Assembly: GCF_028281305.1 (NCBI RefSeq)
Contig: NZ_JANQKD010000108.1
Location: forward strand, 1 to 64,000
Origin: Pelagibius sp.
Lineage (GTDB): Bacteria; Pseudomonadota; Alphaproteobacteria; Kiloniellales; Kiloniellaceae
Length of the DNA: 64,000 nt
Direction of reading: 5' to 3'
This document shows positions 24,851 through 34,232 of the stretch, piece after piece; position 1 is the first letter of the stretch, and every line of letters starts with the position of its first letter. The position numbers and the translations under genes were made by a program. The notes beneath the pieces were generated by a model, which saw nothing but the letters and a program-made list of their open reading frames with translations, had not been told where the DNA came from and did no database searches.

Positions 24851-27046
24851 CTAGTCCTCCTCTCCCGGCCCGTCTCTGTCTTCGCTGTCGTCGTCCACCA
24901 TGGCATGCCACATCAGGTGCTCCAGCAGCTCCTTGGAGCGCGCCACGGAGGCCTGAACACTCTCGAGCTTGGACGGAATCTTCGCCAGTTCCATGCTGTC
25001 GGTGATCTCGAGCGCGGCAAGCTGCGCATTGCCGACGACCGAGGACAGCAGATTGCGGTAGAGCAGATCGGACTTCGAGTTGAGCTGCAGCCCGTGCATC
25101 TGATGGCGTCCGATCAGCCCTTCCTGGAACTGGCGGCGGGCGGTGTCTGCGGCTTTGCGCTCGGTCAGGTCGGTAAACATGAAGACGAAGCCGAGCAGAT
25201 GATTGGGCGCGGAGATCACCGCATCGGCACGCACACGCAGCGGCGTCGTTTCGTCCCCCTGGACGGAGAGGACAACCTCACCGCGCCAGGTGCTCTGATG
25301 ACGCAGCAGGTCGTCGAGACTGCGCCTTACCGCGTTGGGGTTGGTGAAGAGCGACGGGAGGTCGTTGACCGTGGTCAGTTCTTTGCCTGGGTCCTTCAGT
25401 AAGCGCCGGAACGCCGAGTTGATCAGCAGGATGCGGCCTTCCGGAGAGGCCGTGATCACCGGTTGTTCAGAGAGCTTTACCTTGTCGCTGACCTGATCGA
25501 GCTGCTCCTGGGCGATCACCATGCGCACCGAGCGGAACTGCAGAACCACGTCGGCCAGCGTGTCGCCGATCAGGCGTGCCGTGTTCAGGTCGGCGGAGGT
25601 CCAGGGGTCGGCCGTGCCCTCGACGACCTCGTGCCATTGAGAGAAGGAGCGCCGCGGTGAAAGATCGGAGGGGTCGTTGCCGACGATGACCGGCTTGAAG
25701 GGATTGCCGCCCCAGGTGACCGTGCGGATCCGCTCCGGCCGGAACCACAACAGGTACTCGCCGGGAACGCTGGAAAGGGGCATCGCCAGCAGTCCGCTGG
25801 CCACCGGCGTCAGGGATGCAAAGGCAGGCTCTTCGCGGCCCAGCGAGGTCGTGGTGATCTGACCCTTGCGCGCATGGCGGTCGAGCCAGTTGCCGATGCG
25901 GCGCAGCTCGCGGGTTCCCGGCACCTCGCCCGTGGTCCGCACCTCGCCCTCGAACAGCAGGGCCGCGCCACTGGCGTCGAGGGGCTGCAGCAGAGAACGG
26001 CTATGTCCGAACAAAGCGGACTGCCAATCGCCGTCACGTGAAATCGCCTCGACAAGACGTTGTTCGAGACGCTGGACCATGAGCTCCGCTTCGGCCTGCA
26101 CGAAGCTCTCAAGAGCTGCGAGGCGCGTCGCGATGGTTTCCGCCAGAAGCTCGACGACAGCGCGGGTCTCGTAGGGAACCGGGCGCGGTGCGTAGTGATG
26201 GCAGGCAATGAGGCCCCAGAGCCGGCCGGCAACCATCAAGGAGGCGACCAATGTTGCGCTGACGCCCATGTTCTGCAGATACTGAATGTGGATCGGCGAC
26301 ATGCTCCGCAGCGTGCAGAGCGACATGTCGAGCTCGCCGCCGGTCAGCGGCGAAAGCCCCGGCCGCAACGGCACCGGTTCGTAGTCCACGTCGACCAGCA
26401 CCCGTACGCGGTTGCGTTCGTAGAGCCGCCGGGCGATCTGCGGAATGTCGGATGCCGGGTAGCGGTTTCCGAGAAAAGCTTCCAGATGCTCCTCCCGGCG
26501 TTCTGCGAAGACCTCGCCATGCCCCTCTTCGTCGAAGCGGTAGACCATGACCCGATCGAAGCCGGTGAGCGCCTTGATGATGCCGGCGGACTCGCTGCAG
26601 AGCTCGGCCAGGGAAGCGGCTTCGAGGATCTTGCGCAGCGAGTCTTCGAGATGCTGGGACAGGTTGAGCGATGCGCCGGCCTCTTCGAGCTCGACGATCA
26701 GTCCGCCTTCCGGCGGGCGATGGATCAGGCCATCGAATTCCTGTGCCGGCGAGCCCAGGTGGCATCGGACGGCAATCGGAATGCGATCCATGCGGTCGCC
26801 GAGGTGGCGCCGGACTTTCTCGGAGAGATCGCCCTGCAGTTCGTCGAGCGTCGCGCCGACAAGGGCCTCATGTCCAAGGAAGTCGCCGGCGTTTGCGCTG
26901 GCTTGAACAACGCGCAGCTCCGGTTCCCGGAGCACGAGAAGCGCGCCATGGGGCTGAATCGAACCCGCCAGATGGATCTGTTCGCGCTCGCAGTTCGAGA
27001 GATCGGCTTCGCCGAAGGCCGGTGTCGCGGGCTGTTGTTCGGACAC
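24851..27046 (-). CDS. Bacteriophytochrome without histidine kinase (BrBphP type)
   Basis: A 731-aa red/far-red sensor. The biliverdin-binding Cys19 lies in LSNCEREQIHLAGSIQPHGA. PAS, GAF (PASDIPQIARRLYERNRVR and SMSPIHIQYLQNMGVSATL) and PHY domains follow, then a C-terminal PAS (about 510-630) and a helical tail with GRHQMHGLQLNSKSDLLYRN. No H-, N- or G-box of a kinase is seen. Bradyrhizobium BrBphP has this architecture and relieves PpsR repression under far-red light. It lies 17 bp after ppsR2 with a GTG start and no clear ribosome site, so the two are probably coupled. Confidence 0.92.
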   Translation of the reverse strand: MSEQQPATPAFGEADLSNCEREQIHLAGSIQPHGALLVLREPELRVVQASANAGDFLGHEALVGATLDELQGDLSEKVRRHLGDRMDRIPIAVRCHLGSPAQEFDGLIHRPPEGGLIVELEEAGASLNLSQHLEDSLRKILEAASLAELCSESAGIIKALTGFDRVMVYRFDEEGHGEVFAERREEHLEAFLGNRYPASDIPQIARRLYERNRVRVLVDVDYEPVPLRPGLSPLTGGELDMSLCTLRSMSPIHIQYLQNMGVSATLVASLMVAGRLWGLIACHHYAPRPVPYETRAVVELLAETIATRLAALESFVQAEAELMVQRLEQRLVEAISRDGDWQSALFGHSRSLLQPLDASGAALLFEGEVRTTGEVPGTRELRRIGNWLDRHARKGQITTTSLGREEPAFASLTPVASGLLAMPLSSVPGEYLLWFRPERIRTVTWGGNPFKPVIVGNDPSDLSPRRSFSQWHEVVEGTADPWTSADLNTARLIGDTLADVVLQFRSVRMVIAQEQLDQVSDKVKLSEQPVITASPEGRILLINSAFRRLLKDPGKELTTVNDLPSLFTNPNAVRRSLDDLLRHQSTWRGEVVLSVQGDETTPLRVRADAVISAPNHLLGFVFMFTDLTERKAADTARRQFQEGLIGRHQMHGLQLNSKSDLLYRNLLSSVVGNAQLAALEITDSMELAKIPSKLESVQASVARSKELLEHLMWHAMVDDDSEDRDGPGEED

Positions 27047-27063
27047 GCTCGCGGGGGCGCCGG

Positions 27064-28419
27064 CTACGCTTTGGTGTCTGACGGCGGCGGTGTGCCGCCG
27101 TCCATCGCGTAGCGGTTCAGCTTGGCATAGAGGCTCTGGCGGCTCAGGCCCAGGAGTTCGGCCGCGGCCGTGCGGTTGCCGTTGGTCAGCTCAAGCGCCG
27201 ATTCGATGTAGTGCCGTTCGACAACGCCGACCGTATCCTTCACGAGGTCGCGCAGGGACGTGTTGCCGATCTGCTCGGTGAGCGTACTGACCAGCGTGCT
27301 GAGTTCCCGGCCTTGGGTGCTGTTCACCAGGCGCCGGCTCACGTCGCGGATAAGGACCCCGATATGCTGGGGATCGCCGTCCCTGTCACCGCTGGCGGAG
27401 AGCTCGACCTCGGTTTCCAGGCCCAGATCGCCGTGCACGGTCGTCGAGAACAGCCTGACCGTCCCATGGAGCTGAATGTTGGCCAGCAGGACAGTCAGAT
27501 CTGCGCCGGGCCGCCACAGCCAGCGGCTGAGCCGCTCTCCGACGACAACGGCTTCGGAGCCGGCCTGAACCAGGTCGAGGAAGGCCTGGTTGGTCCGCAG
27601 GACCGTGCCCTGCTTGTCGAGCACGACAAAGGCATCGGGAACCCGCGCGATGAGGTCGGCAATCGGCATCGTATCGTTGACGAGGCTCGCAGGAGCCTCG
27701 GCAGAGACGGGGGAGAGCTGAAGCAGGTACATCGGGCCCGGTCCAGCGGTCATCAGGGACGCGCGGACCAGCCAGGGTGTCTGGTCCTGGCCCATGTGGA
27801 TCATAACGGCGGGCGCTTTGCCCTGATCGCGGACCCTCTGCAGCATGTCCTCGAAATGCTGGCGCTCCTTCGCCGCGATCTCGGCCAGGAACTCGCCGCC
27901 CTGGGCCGACACGCCGAGCCCGCGGATCGCGACCGGATTGGCCTCCACGATATGCAGGTTCGAGGCACGGATCAGGAGCACCGCCTCGTTCGATGAGTCG
28001 AAGAGCAGTCGATAGCGGGTCTCGACTTCACGAAGCTTCCAGTAGTCGCGCTCCATGGCCTGCTGCGCGGCCACGAGGCGGGACTGCAGTTCGGCCACGG
28101 CCTGCAGGTTGCGCCCGATCGCGACCAGGCCCTGGTTGTCGCCAAGGCGCACCGCCGTGTACTCGATCGGCAGCTTCAGCCCGCTGGGAAAGTGCTGGTT
28201 AAGCTGGCGAAAGGCGGAGATCCCCCGGTCCCGCGCGTCTTCCAGCATGTGCTTGATCTTGTCGCCGCCGACGTCGCCGACCGTCTCGCTCCAGGCCCGC
28301 CCGCGCAGGCTCTCGACATCGCTGTCAGGGATCGCGGCGGAATGGGAGACGCGCTGGATGGTCCCCTCCATATCCAGATGGATGGTTATGTCAGGTTGTG
28401 CGACGTTCAAGCCTTCCAT
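27064..28419 (-). CDS. ppsR2: PpsR/CrtJ-family repressor paralogue lacking cysteine
   Basis: A 451-aa regulator: N-terminal PAS, Q-linker helix (AVAELQSRLVAAQQAMERDY), two more PAS domains and a Fis-type HTH (NRTAAAELLGLSRQSLYAKL). It has no cysteine anywhere; Tyr404 replaces the redox-active Cys that precedes the HTH in CrtJ/PpsR and in the second paralogue of this window. Bradyrhizobium PpsR2, linked to BrBphP, is the nearest known parallel. I infer a light-responsive, redox-insensitive repressor. The symbol follows that parallel. Confidence 0.92.
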   Translation of the reverse strand: MEGLNVAQPDITIHLDMEGTIQRVSHSAAIPDSDVESLRGRAWSETVGDVGGDKIKHMLEDARDRGISAFRQLNQHFPSGLKLPIEYTAVRLGDNQGLVAIGRNLQAVAELQSRLVAAQQAMERDYWKLREVETRYRLLFDSSNEAVLLIRASNLHIVEANPVAIRGLGVSAQGGEFLAEIAAKERQHFEDMLQRVRDQGKAPAVMIHMGQDQTPWLVRASLMTAGPGPMYLLQLSPVSAEAPASLVNDTMPIADLIARVPDAFVVLDKQGTVLRTNQAFLDLVQAGSEAVVVGERLSRWLWRPGADLTVLLANIQLHGTVRLFSTTVHGDLGLETEVELSASGDRDGDPQHIGVLIRDVSRRLVNSTQGRELSTLVSTLTEQIGNTSLRDLVKDTVGVVERHYIESALELTNGNRTAAAELLGLSRQSLYAKLNRYAMDGGTPPPSDTKA

Positions 28420-28807
28420 AATGACTCAATCTCATGCGCTGTCGAAACCGGGCCGGCTGACTGCGGCTGCCATGGGCGGGACGCAAACCACCCCTGCCGG
28501 TAGACCCTCTTCGCAAGGCGCCCCTCGGCACAGCCACGAGCCGTTGCTCTAAACCAATCCCCCCTCGCGCACAGGTCTTATATTTCACGACCTGCTTATG
28601 AACCCACTTCTACAGACCGTGGTCCTGTCTGTCCATAAATGTGGACAGCGCCTGTCAGACTACAAGCATAATTTACTGAAATATTTGTGAAATCAACATC
28701 ATAGCAGTCAATTCGCCTGACCGCATTTGGTGTTGGCGCGCTCGTGATGCAACCTATAATACCGGCAGCCAATTGCGGTGCCCGCAACGCTCCGAGTGCC
28801 GGCTGTC
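28420..28807. other. Intergenic region between hemA end and ppsR2 start
   Basis: No gene is seen. The part 28560-28760 is markedly AT-richer than its surroundings and contains the palindromic PpsR site at 28630-28647, so it is the probable ppsR2-bphP promoter. No strong terminator for hemA was found. Confidence 0.5.
28630..28647. promoter_or_regulatory. Perfectly palindromic PpsR operator upstream of ppsR2
   Basis: TGTCCATAAATGTGGACA matches TGT-N12-ACA and has symmetric TGTCCA/TGGACA arms. It lies about 210 bp before the ppsR2 start, in the reverse-strand promoter region. It suggests autoregulation, or control of ppsR2 by PpsR1. No 8-bp-spaced partner was found. Confidence 0.75.
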
Positions 28808-30046
28808 TCAGGCGGCCTCTCTGACCAGGGCGAACTCGGACCAGATCTCGCTCAGGGCCGAGACAAGGCGTTCCATGTCATCGTCGCTGTGCAGCGGCGA
28901 GGGCGTCAGCCGCAGCCGCTCGGTGCCGCGTTCCACGGTCGGATAGTTGATCGGCTGGACATAGATGCCATAGCGCTCCCAGAGCAGATCGGTCACCGCC
29001 TTGCACTTGCGAGGGTCGCCCACCAGTACGGGAACGATGTGACTCTCCGACGGCATGACCGGCAGCCCCGCCTGCGTCAGCATCCATTTCAGGGTTGCGG
29101 CGCGCTCCTGGTGGCGCGCGCGTTCCGCCTTGCTGCGTTTCAGATGGCGGACCGATGCCAGGGCGCCGGCGGTCACGGCGGGGGGCAGGGCGGTGGTGAA
29201 GATGAAGCCCGAGGCGAAGCTGCGGACGAAATCGACCACGGCGGCCGAGCCGGAGATATAGCCGCCGAGCACGCCGAACGCCTTGCCGAGCGTGCCTTCG
29301 ATGACCGTCAGGCGGTCCATCAGCCCCTCGCGCTCGGCGATGCCGCCGCCCCGCGGGCCGTAGAGACCGACCGCGTGCACTTCGTCGAGGTAGGTCATGG
29401 CGCCGTATCTCTCGGCCACCTCGCAGATCTCGGCGATGGGTGCGACATCGCCATCCATGGAATAGACGGATTCGAAGGCGACCAGCTTGGCGCGTCCGGG
29501 CTCGATGTCGGCCAGCTTGCGTGCCAGATCCTCCGGGTCGTTGTGCTTGAAGATGCGCTTTTCCGCACGCGAGTGGCGGATGCCCTCGATCATGGAGGCG
29601 TGATTCTTGGCATCGGAAACGACAACGCAGTTGGGCAGGCGCGAGGCCAGGGTCGTCAGCGCGGCCCAGTTCGACACATAGCCCGAGGTGAAGAGCAGCG
29701 CGGCCTCTTTGCCGTGCAGGTCGGCCAATTCGCGTTCGAGCAGGACATGATAATGGTTGGTGCCCGAGATGTTGCGCGTTCCCCCGGCGCCGGCGCCGCA
29801 GCGGTCGATCGCTTCGTGCATGGCCGCGAGCACGGCGGGGTGCTGCCCCATGCCGAGGTAGTCGTTGGAACACCACACCGTGACCTCACCGCAAGGGTCG
29901 CCCGGCTCCTCGCCGGGTTGGTGTGAAGGATGGCAGGTGGCGCGCGGAAAGCTGCCGGCCTGACGCGCCAGATCGGCGAATACGCGATAGCGTCCCTCCC
30001 GACGGAGATCAGTAAGCTGCTGGTCGAAGAAGCTCTGGTAATCCAT
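28808..30046 (-). CDS. hemA: 5-aminolevulinate synthase
   Basis: HemA (412 aa) condenses glycine and succinyl-CoA to 5-aminolevulinate using PLP, feeding haem and bacteriochlorophyll. Motifs: [43 protein letters not shown] and the PLP lysine in [16 protein letters not shown]. The ATG at 30046 has GGAGGAGA upstream. It is the last gene of the puh superoperon, overlapping puhE by 38 bp. Confidence 0.96.
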   Translation of the reverse strand: MDYQSFFDQQLTDLRREGRYRVFADLARQAGSFPRATCHPSHQPGEEPGDPCGEVTVWCSNDYLGMGQHPAVLAAMHEAIDRCGAGAGGTRNISGTNHYHVLLERELADLHGKEAALLFTSGYVSNWAALTTLASRLPNCVVVSDAKNHASMIEGIRHSRAEKRIFKHNDPEDLARKLADIEPGRAKLVAFESVYSMDGDVAPIAEICEVAERYGAMTYLDEVHAVGLYGPRGGGIAEREGLMDRLTVIEGTLGKAFGVLGGYISGSAAVVDFVRSFASGFIFTTALPPAVTAGALASVRHLKRSKAERARHQERAATLKWMLTQAGLPVMPSESHIVPVLVGDPRKCKAVTDLLWERYGIYVQPINYPTVERGTERLRLTPSPLHSDDDMERLVSALSEIWSEFALVREAA

Positions 30047-31139
30047 TCTTCGTCTCCTCCTCGCTTTGAGGTTCGACAGGCCGTGTCCGAGCGGCTGGCC
30101 CGGAGGTGACTGTTGTGGCGGCCGCGGTGCAGGCTGCGGTGCCGGCGTCCGGCGCCGGGCGGTCCAGTTTCTGTCCGATGGCCACGATGCGCGGCTGTTC
30201 ATTTTCGCCGGGGGCGCCGCCATGCGATAACGCCGCCTGATCCTCGTGGCCGTGCCCGTGATCTGTTTCGATGTCCCCGCTCGCGCCGAGATCCAGTGCG
30301 GCGAGGGTGCTCACCTGCTCGAGGTTGTGATCCTCCACGACACCGAAGGTGGCCGGCTCGGCATCGAGGGGCTGAGTCTTGCTGTGGGAGGAAAGGGCCC
30401 AGTTCCACAGGGAGGCAGTCGGCAGGGGAACCACCAGGAACCAATGCTCCAACACTGCCAGCGCCATCATGGTTGCCAGAAAGGTATAGCCGACCGCTTC
30501 AAAAGCGGTGGCTTCCGGCGCGATCGCCAGCTGAACCAGCCAGGTGAGGATCACCGTCGAAACGGTGATTGAAACCGGGAACAGCAGGTTCATCGGTTTC
30601 TTGGTCAGAAAGCTCTTCAGATACTCCAGATGCTCCGGCAGGAACTCCTCGTTCAGGTTGCGCACGCCCAGGAAGACGTTGAGCCTGGCGCTCTCGTGCA
30701 TCCACCAGAGGATCATGAAGGTCCAGGTGCCGATCTGGTTGGCACCGTTCCAGGTAACCGCGACCACCAGCACCGCTGAGGCGATGATCGCGAGTTCGTG
30801 GTAGAGACTGGCCTGTATGGCGTGACCGAAGTGCTTCCAGCCGCGGCAACCCTTCGGGCAGGCTTCCTTTCGCGGGCCGGTTACGAAACCCATGTAGAAG
30901 CTGATTTCCTGCCAGCCCCAGGTCAGCAGGCCGAAGGTGAAGGCCCAGTAGGCCCCCGCGACGCTGGTGTCGTTCTTGGTGATGGCCAAGCCGTAGACCG
31001 ACGCGGCGAGCAGCAGAGTCGCGCCGAGCATGCTCCAGCGGAAGGTGTGCCTGGGCAGGCCGTCCAGGTAGATGATCACGCCGGTGGAGAACCACCACAC
31101 AAAGAGCGCGAAAATCACAGGGAGGCCGTATTCCATCAT
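30009..31139 (-). CDS. puhE: Photosynthetic complex assembly protein PuhE
   Basis: A 376-aa membrane protein with about seven helices, starting [20 protein letters not shown]. Conserved parts include [20 protein letters not shown] and [20 protein letters not shown]. The last about 100 residues form a polar, Ala/Pro/His-rich tail. PuhE affects RC-LH1 assembly and bacteriochlorophyll levels in Rhodobacter. It lies between acsF and hemA, the usual order. Start ATG at 31139 has GAGAGG upstream. Confidence 0.92.
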   Translation of the reverse strand: MMEYGLPVIFALFVWWFSTGVIIYLDGLPRHTFRWSMLGATLLLAASVYGLAITKNDTSVAGAYWAFTFGLLTWGWQEISFYMGFVTGPRKEACPKGCRGWKHFGHAIQASLYHELAIIASAVLVVAVTWNGANQIGTWTFMILWWMHESARLNVFLGVRNLNEEFLPEHLEYLKSFLTKKPMNLLFPVSITVSTVILTWLVQLAIAPEATAFEAVGYTFLATMMALAVLEHWFLVVPLPTASLWNWALSSHSKTQPLDAEPATFGVVEDHNLEQVSTLAALDLGASGDIETDHGHGHEDQAALSHGGAPGENEQPRIVAIGQKLDRPAPDAGTAACTAAATTVTSGPAARTRPVEPQSEEETKNGLPELLRPAAY

Positions 31140-31170
31140 CGGCGTGCCTCTCGTTCGGTCCGGTTGCCGC

Positions 31171-32235
31171 CTACCACACCGGGTCCAGCCGGACGTTCTG
31201 CGGCAGCGCGTGCTTGCGCGTCGGCAGCAGGTAGAGCCGGGCGAAGGTCGCTGCGCCGGCAACGGCAAGGGCAGCCCGTTTGGCGCCGCCGACCAAGCCG
31301 CCTCTTTGCTTGGCGGCCTTGCTCGCCTCGGCGATGCGCCGCAGGCGCTCCAGACCGGCGTGGAAGGCAGGATTGTCGAGATCCAGGCTGACCGGGAAGA
31401 TCTGCTTTGAGATCTCGGTGGTGATGCGGAAGACCGTGAAATCGAACTCGGTGGGATCGAGGCCGAGGGCGCGATGCAGCGCGGGCCGGGCATGATCGCG
31501 CACGTACATGGTTGCAAAGACGGCCAGCAGGAAGAAGCGGATCCACAGCTTGTTGCGGCCGCGCAGCAGGCGTGGGTCGGCACGCATGATCAGCGCAAAG
31601 GCTTCGCCGTGGCGGAACTCGTCGTTGCACCAGGCCTCGAACCACTTGAAGATCGGATGGAAGCGGTACTGCGGATTGCGTTCGAGCTGCCGGTAGATTG
31701 TGATGTAGCGCGCGTAGCCGATCTTCTCGGAGAGATAGGTGGCGTAGAAGATGAACTTCGGCTTGAAGAAGGTGTACTTCTTGGTCTTCTTCAGGAAGCC
31801 CAGTTCGATCCCGAGATTGAAGTCCTTGAGCGCTTTGTTGATGAACCCGGCATGGCGGGACTCATCACGGCTCATGGCGCCCATCAGCGCTTTTACGTCC
31901 GGGTTCTTCACCCGGGTCTTGATGTCCGAGTAGAGCACGCAGCCGGAGAATTCGGCGGTCAGGGAGCTCACCAGAAAGTCGAGGAACTCTTCCCGCAGGT
32001 CTTCGGGCAGCGCCTCGATGTCGACGTTGAACCGGGGGTCGCGGTCGAAGTGGTGGCGATTGTTGTCGGCCCGGAATTCCGCCATCAGGGCATCCCACTC
32101 GCTGCGCACCGAGCTGACGTCCAAGCGGTCCATGGCCGCGAAGTCGGTGGTGTAGAAGCGCGGCGAGATGAGGTCCTCGGTGACGGCTTGGCGGGTGGTG
32201 ACATTGACGGCGTCGTTGATGTTGAGGTCGTCCAT
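31171..32235 (-). CDS. acsF: Aerobic Mg-protoporphyrin IX monomethyl ester cyclase
   Basis: AcsF (354 aa) is the diiron, O2-dependent oxidative cyclase forming ring E of the pigment. The metal-ligand Glu/His motifs are [20 protein letters not shown] and [10 protein letters not shown]. The ATG at 32235 has AAGGAGA upstream. It lies between puhC and puhE. The window also encodes the anaerobic cyclase BchE, so the step can proceed with or without oxygen. Confidence 0.96.
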   Translation of the reverse strand: MDDLNINDAVNVTTRQAVTEDLISPRFYTTDFAAMDRLDVSSVRSEWDALMAEFRADNNRHHFDRDPRFNVDIEALPEDLREEFLDFLVSSLTAEFSGCVLYSDIKTRVKNPDVKALMGAMSRDESRHAGFINKALKDFNLGIELGFLKKTKKYTFFKPKFIFYATYLSEKIGYARYITIYRQLERNPQYRFHPIFKWFEAWCNDEFRHGEAFALIMRADPRLLRGRNKLWIRFFLLAVFATMYVRDHARPALHRALGLDPTEFDFTVFRITTEISKQIFPVSLDLDNPAFHAGLERLRRIAEASKAAKQRGGLVGGAKRAALAVAGAATFARLYLLPTRKHALPQNVRLDPVW

Positions 32236-32268
32236 GGTGTTCTCCTTTGCGCTTGCGTCAGGCAAGCG

Positions 32269-32721
32269 TCATTGCGCAACGGTCTCTGCATAGAGCAGGG
32301 TCGCAAGCAGGCGCCGATTGTCCGGGCCGAAGGCTGACAGTTCGATTTCGCTGCCGGTTTCCCGGTCCAGCAGAGACAGCCGCCCGTCGCTCCAGCGCGT
32401 CAGGGTAAAGGGCGCGTTCGGGTCGCCACCGCGCAGCAGGCGCTCGCGCCCCAGGCCGCGGGCAATGCCCAGCAGGAAGCCGGCGCCTTTCGGATTGATC
32501 GCGGCGATACCGTTACTGTCCAGGACCACGACCTGGCCATCACTGCGCTGCTCGAAACGCAGATCCCGGCTCGCAACGGCTTCCGCCTCTGGCAGGCTGA
32601 CCCGCCCGATGCCGCTCGTCTGGCCGAAACCAGCCAGCGCGATGGCGAGGATGACCATGGCCCCGGCGGCAAGCAGGACAGGCCGCGGAATGGTCTCGGT
32701 CTGCTTGTGGTTTGTGGTCAT
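32269..32721 (-). CDS. puhC: Photosynthetic complex assembly protein PuhC
   Basis: A 150-aa protein with one N-terminal helix (VLLAAGAMVILAIALAGFG) and a periplasmic domain with RDLRFEQRSDGQVVVLD and NPKGAGFLLGIARGLGRER, typical of PuhC. It supports reaction-centre/LH1 organisation. It sits between puhB (17-bp gap) and acsF. Confidence 0.93.
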   Translation of the reverse strand: MTTNHKQTETIPRPVLLAAGAMVILAIALAGFGQTSGIGRVSLPEAEAVASRDLRFEQRSDGQVVVLDSNGIAAINPKGAGFLLGIARGLGRERLLRGGDPNAPFTLTRWSDGRLSLLDRETGSEIELSAFGPDNRRLLATLLYAETVAQ

Positions 32722-32738
32722 GGTGTGGATTCCCTATC

Positions 32739-33428
32739 TCAGGAGGCCGCGGCAATCAGCGGCGGGCGGGGCTGCTCCGCCGTCGGTTTGGCCTCGGGCT
32801 GGCCATCCACGGTCTCCAGGCCCGCAGCGGCCTGGGTTGCGATCAGGGTCCGGACCAGGAGGTCGGCGACGGCCTCAGGCTCCTCCAGGCAGCGCAGCAT
32901 CGGCTGCGGCCGGGCGAGGTGCCAGGGGCGGGCGTTGGGCCAGAGGGCGAGGTAGGCGATCCGTCCATCACCAGAGAGCGTCATGGGAACGTCGCCGCTG
33001 CCGTCGCGGTGCAGCCGCTTGGCGAGGGATTCGATCTTCGCCAGCGGCAGGTTGACGGTAACGTCCAGGGCGATGCCGGATCGGATGACCACCCGCTTGT
33101 TGGTGATGGTGTAGACCGTCGAACGCGCGGAACCCCACGCCAGCAGGGCCGGTATGGCAACCGCGCCCAGTGCCAGCGGTAACGGCAGAAGAACGGCGAC
33201 GGCAGCCATGGCAAAGCCGCCGCCGTCATGCAGCGTTGTCGCACCCTGCCAGAGCAGCAGCAACGTCACATAAAAGGCGATCTTCCGGACGTGGAAAACA
33301 CGCCGGGCCAGCGAACGCCACGCGGGCGCCCCTTGCCAGAGGATCTCCTCTCCCTCCGGCAGGGTCTCGGGCAGGCCAGGGACGGGTTCGAACGCGAAAT
33401 CGTCGTGACCGTGAGAATGGGCCGTCAT
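32739..33428 (-). CDS. puhB: Photosynthetic complex assembly protein PuhB
   Basis: A 229-aa protein with a His-rich start, LPEGEEILWQGAPAWRSLA, a membrane segment and a bacterial PH-like domain (VYTITNKRVVIRSGIALD). PuhB aids reaction-centre assembly. Its start overlaps the puhA stop (ATGA). Confidence 0.93.
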   Translation of the reverse strand: MTAHSHGHDDFAFEPVPGLPETLPEGEEILWQGAPAWRSLARRVFHVRKIAFYVTLLLLWQGATTLHDGGGFAMAAVAVLLPLPLALGAVAIPALLAWGSARSTVYTITNKRVVIRSGIALDVTVNLPLAKIESLAKRLHRDGSGDVPMTLSGDGRIAYLALWPNARPWHLARPQPMLRCLEEPEAVADLLVRTLIATQAAAGLETVDGQPEAKPTAEQPRPPLIAAAS

Positions 33429-34207
33429 AGCACCGGCTCCTGGCGTTGGGGCGTGGCATAGAGGTTGCCGCCGGCGTAGTAGGCACAGATGCGGTCTTCC
33501 TCCAGCAGGGTGATCTGCTCCGGGTTCGCCAGCGGCGGCACGTCGGCGAACTGCGCCGCGGTGATCGCGTTGACGCGGACCGTCCGGGCCCCGGACTTGC
33601 CGCCCATGCGCACGCAGGTCATGGGCAACATGGCGCGCCGCTGGCCTTCGGGGCCTGAAACCTCAACCTCAAGGTAGCGGATCAGCACCTCGGCACGATC
33701 GACCCAGGCATCCACCACGGTGCCCGCCGTCTGACCGTCGGCCGCCACGACCGGGCAGCCGCGCGGGTCGGGATCGCGCGGCTCCAGATAGAAGTTGCCG
33801 GCCGTCCGCAGAGGCACGATCTTCACCTCGCCTTCGGCGGTCAGGTCGGGCGTGTTCGAACGCTGTGCATAGGAGGCCGGCCCGACGGCGTCGGTCATCG
33901 GATTGCCGGTCGGCATCAAAGGCGCACCCGGGAAGTAGGATGCCGGCTCGGCGTGAATCGTCCGAGTGTCCGATTCGGTCCGCGGCGCCGTCACCGTGCC
34001 GCCGTGGTGCAGATGAAATGTCTTGGGGTCCGGCAGAGAGGGAAAGCCCTGGACGGTCACCCGGTCGGAGCGATCGGATTCCAGGGGATAGCCCTCGCGC
34101 TTGTCCTCGCGCCGCAGGTAGAAGATCAGCAGGGCGAAGAAGACCCAGAAGATATAGAGGGCAATCTGAGCGACGTCGATGTAGCTGGTAAATGCGCCGG
34201 TTGACAT
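33425..34207 (-). CDS. puhA: Photosynthetic reaction centre H subunit
   Basis: PuhA (260 aa) caps the cytoplasmic face of the reaction centre and aids proton delivery to QB. One N-terminal helix (YIDVAQIALYIFWVFFALLI) precedes YLRREDKREGYPLE. The globular domain includes GTVVDAWVDRAEVLIRYLEV. The ATG at 34207 has GGAGG at a good distance, so it is preferred over an upstream in-frame start at 34222. Confidence 0.97.
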   Translation of the reverse strand: MSTGAFTSYIDVAQIALYIFWVFFALLIFYLRREDKREGYPLESDRSDRVTVQGFPSLPDPKTFHLHHGGTVTAPRTESDTRTIHAEPASYFPGAPLMPTGNPMTDAVGPASYAQRSNTPDLTAEGEVKIVPLRTAGNFYLEPRDPDPRGCPVVAADGQTAGTVVDAWVDRAEVLIRYLEVEVSGPEGQRRAMLPMTCVRMGGKSGARTVRVNAITAAQFADVPPLANPEQITLLEEDRICAYYAGGNLYATPQRQEPVL

Positions 34208-34232
34208 GACAAACCTCCACAAACAATCGGGT

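Noticed and set aside
24905-27112. + strand frames opposite the bacteriophytochrome
   Set aside because: The reverse strand encodes a full PAS-GAF-PHY protein; the + frames have no recognisable domain.
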